A stretch of 5,089 nt of DNA from Bifidobacterium breve (GCA_945882475.1 CAMCWJ010000223.1:1-5089); one strand, 5' to 3'; positions 1 to 5,089 are shown, numbered from the stretch's first letter. The notes: generated by a model from the sequence alone, not told the origin. Made by a program: numbers and translations.

Positions 1-180
1 CTCACCGTCTTCGCCCAGCGGTTCTACTCGTTCAGCCAGTTCAAGCGATCGGCACTGCCCAACGGCCCCAAGGTCTCCCATGGTGGATCGCTGTCGCCGC
101 GCGGTGACTGGCGGGCCCCGTCGGACATGGCGGCGACGGTCTGGCTGGACGAGATCGAGCGGGATATTCCCTCTGCCTGA
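1..180 (+). CDS. 3' end of an unrecognised protein-coding gene (partial)
   Basis: An open frame runs from the left edge (frame 1) to a TGA at 178-180 and encodes the last 59 residues of a protein. Codons end mostly in G or C, as in the clear genes of the window, and the stop lies only 14 nt from the end of the convergent antigen 85-like gene; both suggest a real gene. The tail is mixed in character. An aromatic and basic stretch (FAQRFYSFSQFKR) is followed by a Gly/Pro-rich segment containing HGGSLSPRGDWRAPSD. It ends in a probable amphipathic helix (MAATVWLDEIERDI). It has no transmembrane segment or lipobox. I do not recognise the family and assign no function. A start codon and most of the protein lie outside the window. 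Confidence 0.7.
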   Translation, partial: LTVFAQRFYSFSQFKRSALPNGPKVSHGGSLSPRGDWRAPSDMAATVWLDEIERDIPSA

Positions 181-186
181 GGGGAT
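166..186 (+). terminator. possible terminator hairpin overlapping the stop codon
   Basis: ATTCCCTC (166-173) can pair with GAGGGGAT (179-186) across a 5-nt loop (TGCCT). This gives an 8-bp stem with one G-T pair. The TGA stop of the upstream gene sits at the loop/stem border, and the stem is followed by a short TTT at 186-188. It lies between two convergent genes, where a terminator is expected, and could serve the opposite strand too. The T-run is short, so it is at best a weak intrinsic terminator, although mycobacterial terminators often lack long U-tracts. Confidence 0.4.
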
Positions 187-194
187 TTCAGCAC

Positions 195-1196
195 TTAGCC
201 CGGCGGTGCGACCCGAAGCACCCGTTGGATGTCGGCCTTCATCGCCTGCAACTGCGCGCCCCAGTACCCCCAGCTATGGGTTCCGGCGGCCGGGAAGTTG
301 AAGACGGCGTTGCGTCCGCCGGCGGCGAGATACTTGCGCTGGAACTCCTTGTTGGTGTCCAGCGTGACGTTCTCCAGATAACCCGCGGTGAAGAGTCCGG
401 TGAAGGACGGGTCGCCGGCGTTATCCAAATCCGACGGCGCGCCGGTACCGCAGTAGACCCACACCGCAGTTCCGTTGGCCACCAAGCGGCCGATATTGAC
501 CATGGGATCGTTTCGCTGCCACGCGGGATCGCCCTTCGGCCCCCACATATCTGAGGCCCGGTACCCGCCGGCATCGCGCATCGCGACGTTGATCAGAATC
601 GGCCACAACCCCAGCGACGGATTGAGGAATCCCGACAGCGATGCCGCGAATAGAAACTGGGTGGGATGCCAGATCGCCAGATTCAACGCCGAGCCGCCCG
701 ACATCGACAGGCCCACAATGGCATTGCCGGTCGGGTCGATTCCCTTGTTGGCCGCAAGCCAGGCCGGCAACTCGTTGGTGAGGAACGTCTCCCACTTGTA
801 GGTGACGGTGCCTGCCTTGCCGGTCGCGGGCCGATACCAGTCGGTGTAGAAACTCGACTGACCGCCCACCGGCATGACCATCGACAGCCCCGACTCGTGG
901 TACCACTCGAATGCCGCGGTGTTGATATCCCAGCCGTTGGTCTCCTCCTCGGCGCGCAATCCGTCCAGCAGGTAGACCGCGTGCGGACCACCGCCCTGGA
1001 ACTCGACGCGGATATTGCGATTCATCGCGGGGGAGGGCACGTAGAAGATCTCGATCGGCAGGCCCGCCCGGGAGAAGGCTGACGCACTCGGCGCCGGGGT
1101 CGCGACCACGGCCGAACCGGGCAGCAGCAGGGCGGCGCCGGCGACCGCCCCGAGGCGGCGCATCCGTGCACCCCAACTGCCCACTCCGGTCGTCAT
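195..1196 (-). CDS. secreted antigen 85-type mycolyltransferase (FbpC-like)
   Basis: This 333-residue protein belongs to the antigen 85 family. These extracellular acyltransferases move mycolic acid between trehalose monomycolates, making trehalose dimycolate, and onto arabinogalactan; they can also bind fibronectin. Arginines at 11, 13 and 14 precede a hydrophobic stretch (about 15-32) and an ASA|FSRAG signal-peptidase site after residue 40. The mature start therefore matches known antigen 85 proteins. Ser164 in GLSMSGG, Glu275 in YLENVTL and His307 in GTHSW form the catalytic triad, equivalent to Ag85C Ser124, Glu228 and His260. Cys249 (VYCG) matches the reactive Cys209, and LLDGLR (Asp78, Arg81) the trehalose site. 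The triad is intact, unlike the inactive paralogue MPT51/FbpD. The Ag85A/B disulfide cysteines are replaced by Thr125 and Thr130, as expected for an FbpC type. There are about 7 extra residues before Glu275. The first ATG is favoured because a -10 box ends 6 nt upstream; the in-frame ATG at 1161-1163 (residue 12) remains possible. Confidence 0.95.
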   Translation of the reverse strand: MTTGVGSWGARMRRLGAVAGAALLLPGSAVVATPAPSASAFSRAGLPIEIFYVPSPAMNRNIRVEFQGGGPHAVYLLDGLRAEEETNGWDINTAAFEWYHESGLSMVMPVGGQSSFYTDWYRPATGKAGTVTYKWETFLTNELPAWLAANKGIDPTGNAIVGLSMSGGSALNLAIWHPTQFLFAASLSGFLNPSLGLWPILINVAMRDAGGYRASDMWGPKGDPAWQRNDPMVNIGRLVANGTAVWVYCGTGAPSDLDNAGDPSFTGLFTAGYLENVTLDTNKEFQRKYLAAGGRNAVFNFPAAGTHSWGYWGAQLQAMKADIQRVLRVAPPG

Positions 1197-1202
1197 GGCC
1201 GA

Positions 1203-1210
1203 AAGCTAGC
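1203..1210 (-). promoter_or_regulatory. candidate extended -10 box, leaderless start of the antigen 85-like gene
   Basis: Read on the minus strand, TAGCTT (1208-1203) fits the mycobacterial SigA -10 pattern TANNNT. It is preceded by G-C, itself after TT (TTGC-TAGCTT), giving the TGN of an extended -10. Six bases (TCGGCC) then separate it from the ATG at 1196, so transcription would begin at or next to the start codon. No Shine-Dalgarno sequence lies before this ATG, which agrees with leaderless translation. No good -35 is visible. This is inference from sequence only. Confidence 0.45.
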
Positions 1211-1222
1211 AATGCCGGCGTC

Positions 1223-1251
1223 CCGACCACTGTCGGCCACGCGGGGGCGTG
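1223..1251. promoter_or_regulatory. two adjacent 5-4-5 inverted repeats, possible operator
   Basis: CCGAC-CACT-GTCGG (1223-1236) and CACGC-GGGG-GCGTG (1238-1251) are two perfect inverted repeats of the same geometry, with 5-nt arms and a 4-nt spacer. One base separates them and their centres are 15 bp apart. The second extends with one mismatch to GG at 1235-1236 and CC at 1253-1254. They lie upstream of both divergent -10 boxes, roughly -27 to -55 for the antigen 85-like gene and -64 to -92 for proA. That would suit a regulator binding site. Short palindromes are common in G+C-rich DNA, so this is tentative. Confidence 0.3.
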
Positions 1252-1302
1252 ACCGCTTCGTTAGCTTGGCCAGCCCCTACCCGGCGGTTGGTGGAGAACC
1301 GA

Positions 1303-1308
1303 TACGCT
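1303..1308 (+). promoter_or_regulatory. candidate -10 box, leaderless start of proA
   Basis: TACGCT fits TANNNT and is preceded by GA. It is followed by six bases (GGCCCG) and then the proA ATG at 1315, which places the transcription start at or beside the start codon. The only purine-rich stretch nearby (GGTGGAG, 1290-1296) is too far upstream to be an efficient ribosome binding site, consistent with leaderless translation. No convincing -35 hexamer is seen about 17 nt upstream. Confidence 0.5.
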
Positions 1309-1314
1309 GGCCCG

Positions 1315-2556
1315 ATGACCACCGTGGGCGCCACTGACGTGCGGGAGACGGTGCACGCCGCCGCCCGGCGGGCCCGGATCGCCGCCCGCACGCTCGGCTC
1401 GCTGACCACTGAAGTCAAGGACCGTGCATTGCACGCCGCAGCCGATGCGGTTCTGGCCCATGCCGAGGCGATCCTGGCCGCCAACGCCGAGGACCTGCAG
1501 TCCGCCCGCGCCGGAGGAACACCCGAGGCGATGCTGGACCGCCTGGCGCTGAACCCGCAGCGCATCGACGGCATCGCGGCCGGGCTGCGTCAGGTTGCCG
1601 GGCTGCCCGATCCGGTCGGCGAGGTGCTGCGCGGCAGCACGCTGCCCAACGGGCTGCAGGTGCGTCAGCAACGGGTGCCACTGGGCGTCGTCGGGATCGT
1701 CTACGAGGGCCGGCCCAACGTGACCGTCGACGCATTCGGCCTTACGTGCAAATCCGGCAATGCGGTTCTGCTGCGCGGTAGTTCGTCGGCGGCGCAGTCC
1801 AACAACGCACTGGTGGCGGTGCTGCGCGGTGCGCTGAGCGAGGAAGGGCTGCCCGCCGATGCGGTGCAACTGCTGCCCAGTGCGGACCGCTCCAGCGTCA
1901 CCCATCTCATCCAGGCCCGCGGGCTGGTGGACGTGGTGATTCCGCGCGGCGGGGCCGGGTTGATCGAGGCGGTGGTGCGCGACGCCACGGTGCCCACCAT
2001 CGAGACCGGTGTCGGCAACTGTCATGTCTACGTGCACTCCGATGCCGACCTCAGCGTGGCCGAGCGAATCGTGTTGAACGCCAAGACCCGTCGGATCAGC
2101 GTGTGCAACGCCGCTGAAACGCTGCTCGTCGACGCCGCCATCGCCGCCACCGCGGTGCCCCGACTGGTGGCTGCGCTGCAGCAGGCCGGGGTCACCGTGC
2201 ACCAGAACCCGACCGACGAGCAGTTGCACGCCGAGTTCCTGTCGATGGACATCGCGCTGGCGGTGGTCGACGGCATCGACGCTGCCATCGAGCACATCAA
2301 TACCTACGGCACCGGCCACACCGAGGCCATCGTCACTTCCGATCTCGCTGCCGCACAACGCTTCACCGAGCAGGTCGACGCGGCGGCGGTGATGGTCAAC
2401 GCCTCCACCGCGTTCACCGACGGCGAGCAGTTCGGCTTCGGTGCCGAGATCGGTATCTCCACCCAGAAACTGCATGCGCGCGGCCCGATGGGCCTGCCGG
2501 AGTTGACCTCGACCAAGTGGATTGTCTACGGCGACGGCCACATTCGACACCCCTGA
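1315..2556 (+). CDS. proA: gamma-glutamyl phosphate reductase (glutamate-5-semialdehyde dehydrogenase), proline synthesis
   Basis: ProA catalyses the NADPH-dependent reduction of gamma-glutamyl phosphate to glutamate-5-semialdehyde, the second step of proline synthesis from glutamate, in the cytosol. The 413-residue product is the usual full length. Recognisable blocks in order are RVPLGVVGIVYEGRPNVTVDAF, KSGNAVLLRGSSSAAQSN (Lys146 onward), GLVDVVIPRGGAGLIEAVV, VPTIETGVGNCHVYV and SVCNAAETLLVD. Cys264 in the last block is the catalytic thiol. The C-terminal block FGFGAEIGISTQKLHARGPMGL is also intact. The ATG at 1315 is chosen because the protein then begins like other mycobacterial ProA proteins (a short tail before VHAAARRAR) and a -10 box ends 6 nt upstream. 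The reading frame stays open to 1249, but that extension would include the promoter. The Pro usually found two residues before the VCN motif is Ile261 here. The gene heads a tight cluster with the MoxR and VWA genes; its kinase partner proB is not in the window. Confidence 0.97.
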   Translation: MTTVGATDVRETVHAAARRARIAARTLGSLTTEVKDRALHAAADAVLAHAEAILAANAEDLQSARAGGTPEAMLDRLALNPQRIDGIAAGLRQVAGLPDPVGEVLRGSTLPNGLQVRQQRVPLGVVGIVYEGRPNVTVDAFGLTCKSGNAVLLRGSSSAAQSNNALVAVLRGALSEEGLPADAVQLLPSADRSSVTHLIQARGLVDVVIPRGGAGLIEAVVRDATVPTIETGVGNCHVYVHSDADLSVAERIVLNAKTRRISVCNAAETLLVDAAIAATAVPRLVAALQQAGVTVHQNPTDEQLHAEFLSMDIALAVVDGIDAAIEHINTYGTGHTEAIVTSDLAAAQRFTEQVDAAAVMVNASTAFTDGEQFGFGAEIGISTQKLHARGPMGLPELTSTKWIVYGDGHIRHP

Positions 2557-2567
2557 CCACATGAACT

Positions 2568-2572
2568 GGAGA
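2568..2572 (+). promoter_or_regulatory. ribosome binding site of the MoxR gene
   Basis: GGAGA lies 6 nt before the GTG at 2579, a good Shine-Dalgarno match and spacing. It supports GTG as the start codon of the MoxR-like ATPase. Confidence 0.7.
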
Positions 2573-2578
2573 ACCTGA

Positions 2579-3475
2579 GTGACCGAATCACCGCCGCTGG
2601 CGGCGCCGCTGTTCGCAGACATCGACGACGTCTCCCGACGGCTCGCCGAGACCGGCTACCTGCCCGACACCGCCACGGCAACCGCGGTGTTCCTGGCCGA
2701 CCGGCTGGGCAAGCCGCTGCTGGTCGAAGGTCCCGCCGGTGTCGGCAAGACCGAACTGGCCCGCGCGGTGGCCCAGGCGACCGGCTCTGAACTGGTGCGC
2801 CTGCAGTGCTATGAGGGCGTGGACGAGGCCCGTGCGCTCTACGAGTGGAACCACGCCAAGCAGATCCTGCGCATCCAGGCCGGGCAGAGTCCCAATGCCG
2901 CCGGCGCAGACTGGGACGCCACCAAGACCGACGTGTTCAGCGAGGAATTCCTTCTGTCGCGGCCGCTGCTGACCGCGATCCGGCGCACCGAACCCACCGT
3001 GCTGCTGATCGACGAGACCGACAAGGCCGACATCGAGATCGAGGGTCTGCTGCTGGAGGTGCTCTCCGATTTCGCGGTGACCGTGCCGGAACTGGGCACC
3101 ATCACCGCCACTCGCAAGCCGTTCGTGGTGCTGACCTCCAACGCCACCCGCGAGTTGTCCGAGGCGCTCAAACGCCGGTGCCTGTTCCTGCACATCGACT
3201 TTCCTGACCCGGAACTGGAACGGCGGATTCTGCTCTCCCGAGTGCCGGAACTCCCCGAGCGCCTCGCTGATGAACTGGTCCGGATCATCGGTGTGCTGCG
3301 TGGCATGCAACTCAAGAAACTGCCGTCGGTGGCCGAGACCATCGACTGGGCCCGGACCGTTCTCGCACTCGGCATGGACACCATCGACGACGCCACCATC
3401 GCCGCGACACTGGGGGTGGTGCTCAAGCACCAGTCCGACCAGCAGCGCGCCGCCGGTGAGCTCCGGTTGAACTAG
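2579..3475 (+). CDS. MoxR-family AAA+ ATPase, CoxD-like
   Basis: This 298-residue cytosolic ATPase belongs to the MoxR branch of AAA+ proteins. These usually work with a VWA-domain partner as a chaperone that activates or loads cofactor into another protein; CoxD for CO dehydrogenase is the model. Walker A is GPAGVGKT (51-58) and Walker B is VLLIDETDKA (141-150, Asp145/Glu146). Sensor 1 lies in LTSNATRELSEALKRRC (Asn188), with arginine-finger candidates Arg199/Arg200. The helical lid carries LPSVAETIDWART (248-260), typical of the CoxD-like subgroup. All ATPase residues are present, so it should be active. Length is normal for a single-domain MoxR. The start is GTG with a good ribosome binding site, 22 nt after proA, and the next gene begins 11 nt after its stop, so the genes are probably co-transcribed. 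The client protein is unknown. The M. tuberculosis counterpart by position and sequence is probably Rv2426c, from memory. Confidence 0.92.
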   Translation: MTESPPLAAPLFADIDDVSRRLAETGYLPDTATATAVFLADRLGKPLLVEGPAGVGKTELARAVAQATGSELVRLQCYEGVDEARALYEWNHAKQILRIQAGQSPNAAGADWDATKTDVFSEEFLLSRPLLTAIRRTEPTVLLIDETDKADIEIEGLLLEVLSDFAVTVPELGTITATRKPFVVLTSNATRELSEALKRRCLFLHIDFPDPELERRILLSRVPELPERLADELVRIIGVLRGMQLKKLPSVAETIDWARTVLALGMDTIDDATIAATLGVVLKHQSDQQRAAGELRLN

Positions 3476-3477
3476 GA
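3474..3477 (+). promoter_or_regulatory. ribosome binding site of the VWA gene, overlapping the MoxR stop
   Basis: AGGA, with a further A, overlaps the TAG stop of the MoxR gene (3473-3475) and lies 9 nt before the ATG at 3487. The overlap suggests translational coupling, which would keep the ATPase and its VWA partner in balance. Confidence 0.6.
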
Positions 3478-3486
3478 ACACCCACG

Positions 3487-4926
3487 ATGGCCGCTCGCAG
3501 AACCCGACCCCCGCAGCCGCTGGCGCCGCACGGCCTGCCCGGGCACCTGGTCGCCTTCGTCGAAGCCCTTCGTGCCCAGGGTATTTCGGTGGGTCCGTCG
3601 GAGACCGTCGACGCCGGCAGGGTGCTCGGGGTGCTCGGCCTGAGCGACCGCGAGGCGTTGCGGGAGGGTTTCGCCTGCGCGGTGCTGCGGCGGCCCGACC
3701 ACCGCCAGACCTACGACGCGATGTTCGATCTGTGGTGGCCGGCTGCCCTCGGCGGGCGCACGGTGCTGGCCGACGAGGACACCGACAGCTCCGAGGAGCT
3801 GGCGCCGCAGGACATCGATGCGATGCGGGCGATGCTGCTCGATCTGCTTTCCGAGAACCCCGACATCGGTGATCTCGACGACCGCCTGGTGGCGATGATC
3901 GCCGCGATCGTCGAAGCGCACGGTCGCTACACCTCCAGTCGCGGGCCGTCGTATTCGGCGTATCAGGCACTCAAGGCGATGGGCCTGGACCAACTCGAGG
4001 GCCGGCTGCTGGCCGGCCTGCTGGCGCCCTACGGCGACGATCCGTCGCCGACGAATGAGCAGATCGCCAAAGCCCTTGCCGCGCAGAAGATCGCACAGCT
4101 GCGGCGGATGGTGGAGTCCGAGACCAAACGCCGCACCGCAGAACAACTCGGCCGCGACCACGTGCAGATGTACGGCATCCCGCAACTGGCCGAGAACGTG
4201 GAGTTCCTGCGCGCCTCCGGTGACCAACTGCGTCAGATGCGCCGGGTGGTGGCTCCGCTGGCCCGGACGTTGGCGACCCGGCTTGCGGCCAGGCGGCGTC
4301 GGGCCCGGGCTGGAGCGATCGACCTGCGCAAGACCCTGCGCAAGTCGATGTCGACCGGCGGCGTGCCGATCGATCTGGTGGTGCGCAAGCCCCGCCCGGC
4401 GCGGCCGGAACTGGTCGTGCTCTGCGACATGTCCGGCTCGGTGGCGGGATTCAGCCATTTCACCCTGCTGCTCGTGCACGCGTTGCGTCAGCAGTTCTCC
4501 CGGGTTCGGGTGTTCGCGTTCATCGACACCACCGACGAGGTGACCCACATGTTCGGGCCCGACGCGGACCTGGCCGTCGCGGTGCAGCGCATCACCCGCG
4601 AAGCGGCGGTGTACACCCGGGACGGGCACTCCGACTACGGCAACGCCTTTGTCTCGTTCACCGAGAACTTTCACGAGGTGCTCTCGCCGCGGAGCTCACT
4701 GCTGATCCTCGGCGACGGCCGCACCAACTATCGCAACCCCGGTGCGGACGTGCTGGCCCACATGGTGACTGCGAGCCGGCACGCGCACTGGCTCAACCCC
4801 GAGCCCAAACACCTGTGGGGCAGCGGTGACTCCGCCGTGCCGCGCTACGCCGATGTCATCACGATGCACGAATGCCGTTCGGCCAAGCAGCTGGCTGCCG
4901 TGATCGACCAGTTGCTGCCGGTCTGA
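3487..4926 (+). CDS. CoxE-like VWA domain protein, partner of the MoxR ATPase
   Basis: The 479-residue protein has a helical N-terminal part and a C-terminal von Willebrand factor A domain of the CoxE type. In this family the VWA domain binds a metal ion and bridges the MoxR ATPase and the protein being matured. The first MIDAS loop is DMSGSV (Asp314, Ser316, Ser318). The second loop is probably HSDYGNAF, with Ser382 in place of the usual Thr and Asp383. The third is LGDGRTNY (Asp410). Before the VWA core is the family's basic block, RRRRARAGAIDLRKTLRKS followed by GGVPIDLVVRKPRP (about 269-304). An acidic linker (about 96-111) divides the N-terminal part. There is no signal peptide or transmembrane segment, so it should be cytosolic. 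The ATG is 11 nt after the MoxR stop, with an overlapping ribosome binding site. It probably corresponds to M. tuberculosis Rv2425c. The pairing is confident; the client is unknown. Confidence 0.92.
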   Translation: MAARRTRPPQPLAPHGLPGHLVAFVEALRAQGISVGPSETVDAGRVLGVLGLSDREALREGFACAVLRRPDHRQTYDAMFDLWWPAALGGRTVLADEDTDSSEELAPQDIDAMRAMLLDLLSENPDIGDLDDRLVAMIAAIVEAHGRYTSSRGPSYSAYQALKAMGLDQLEGRLLAGLLAPYGDDPSPTNEQIAKALAAQKIAQLRRMVESETKRRTAEQLGRDHVQMYGIPQLAENVEFLRASGDQLRQMRRVVAPLARTLATRLAARRRRARAGAIDLRKTLRKSMSTGGVPIDLVVRKPRPARPELVVLCDMSGSVAGFSHFTLLLVHALRQQFSRVRVFAFIDTTDEVTHMFGPDADLAVAVQRITREAAVYTRDGHSDYGNAFVSFTENFHEVLSPRSSLLILGDGRTNYRNPGADVLAHMVTASRHAHWLNPEPKHLWGSGDSAVPRYADVITMHECRSAKQLAAVIDQLLPV

Positions 4927-4946
4927 CCAGGCCCCGGTCTGGGAAG

Positions 4947-4952
4947 TAAGCT
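4947..4952 (+). promoter_or_regulatory. candidate -10 box, leaderless start of nadD
   Basis: TAAGCT fits TANNNT and is followed by seven bases (GCCAACC) and the GTG at 4960. This is the same layout as the candidate -10 boxes of proA and the antigen 85-like gene. No Shine-Dalgarno sequence precedes the GTG. nadD may therefore have its own leaderless transcript besides read-through from the upstream genes. No clear -35 is visible. Confidence 0.45.
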
Positions 4953-4959
4953 GCCAACC

Positions 4960-5089
4960 GTGCAACCTCGGCGTCGGCTCGGCGTGATGGGCGGGACGTT
5001 CGATCCGATCCACAACTGCCACCTGGTCGCTGCCAGTGAGGTGGCCGCGCTGCTGGGCCTCGACGAGGTGGTGTTCGTGCCGACCGGCA
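4960..5089 (+). CDS. nadD: nicotinate-mononucleotide adenylyltransferase, N-terminal part (partial)
   Basis: NadD joins ATP and nicotinate mononucleotide to make nicotinate adenine dinucleotide, the central step of NAD synthesis, in the cytosol. Only the first 43 residues are in the window. They begin with RRRLGVMGGTFDPIH, then HLVAASEVAALLGLDEVVFVPTG, which is the nucleotide-binding start of the nucleotidyltransferase fold and closely follows mycobacterial NadD. The HxGH motif of the family reads H18-N-C20-H21, so the glycine is replaced by cysteine (codon TGC at 5017-5019). Both histidines are kept. GTG at 4960 gives the N-terminus expected for mycobacterial NadD; the internal ATG at 4987 would remove the first beta strand. 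It follows the VWA gene by 33 nt. As I recall, M. tuberculosis has an insertion element and other genes between these two. Confidence 0.93.
   Translation, partial: MQPRRRLGVMGGTFDPIHNCHLVAASEVAALLGLDEVVFVPTG

Noticed and set aside
421..1230. Second minus-strand frame (269 codons) overlapping the antigen 85-like gene
   Set aside because: It is out of frame with the clear mycolyltransferase sequence and carries no motif of its own.
1249..1314. Upstream extension of proA to the ATG at 1249
   Set aside because: The added 22 residues are not part of the family, overlap the inverted repeats and contain the likely -10 box; the ATG at 1315 gives the normal length.
1261..2622. Long minus-strand open frame (453 codons) opposite proA
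   Set aside because: It is fully antisense to a well-conserved enzyme gene. The product is rich in His, Gly, Val and Gln with no recognisable domain, typical of the antisense frame of G+C-rich genes.
2588..3970. Long minus-strand open frame (460 codons) opposite the MoxR and VWA genes
   Set aside because: The Arg/Pro/Gly-rich product has no motif and spans the junction of two real genes on the other strand; it is an antisense shadow.
3472..4674. Minus-strand open frame (400 codons) opposite the VWA gene
   Set aside because: It is antisense to clear CoxE-type motifs, has no family features, and its His/Arg/Gln-rich composition is an artefact of the complementary strand.
4927..4942. Hairpin after the VWA gene as a full terminator
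   Set aside because: The stem is only 6 bp with a G-T pair and has no T-run. The next gene is on the same strand 33 nt away, so I do not call it a terminator and mention it only with the nadD promoter.
4927..4959. Trace of an insertion element between the VWA gene and nadD
   Set aside because: M. tuberculosis has extra genes here as I recall, but this 33-nt gap shows no terminal repeats or transposase remnant.

Overview
The window looks like chromosomal DNA from a mycobacterium or close mycolic-acid-containing relative. The reasons are the uniformly high G+C content with G/C-ending codons, a secreted antigen 85-type mycolyltransferase, and the gene order proA - MoxR ATPase - VWA protein - nadD. 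As I recall it, that order matches the Rv2427c/Rv2426c/Rv2425c...nadD region of M. tuberculosis. No tRNA, rRNA, CRISPR array, transposase or phage gene is visible.

Layout: (1) Positions 1-180 hold the 3' end of a plus-strand gene I do not recognise. It ends in a small hairpin that overlaps its stop codon. (2) Positions 195-1196, minus strand and convergent with the first gene, encode a complete FbpC-like antigen 85 protein with signal peptide, intact Ser/Glu/His triad and active-site cysteine. (3) Positions 1197-1314 form a divergent promoter region with a candidate -10 box on each strand and two adjacent 5-4-5 inverted repeats between them. (4) Positions 1315-4926 carry three closely spaced plus-strand genes: proA (gamma-glutamyl phosphate reductase), a MoxR/CoxD-like AAA+ ATPase and a CoxE-like VWA protein. 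The gaps are 22 and 11 nt, so they are probably one transcript. (5) From 4960 to the right edge is the start of nadD (nicotinate-mononucleotide adenylyltransferase), 33 nt downstream, with its own possible -10 box.

How the genes fit together: proA serves proline synthesis and nadD serves NAD synthesis. The MoxR/VWA pair between them is the type that usually acts as an ATP-driven chaperone unit maturing a metal- or cofactor-containing protein, but no client enzyme lies in the window. The antigen 85-like protein acts outside the membrane on trehalose mycolates and is functionally separate. It shares only the divergent promoter region with proA.

Nothing here is clearly a new system. The points most worth a second look are the Gly-to-Cys change in the HxGH motif of nadD, the orphan MoxR/VWA pair, a loop insertion near the catalytic glutamate of the antigen 85 protein, and the twin inverted repeats in the divergent promoter region.
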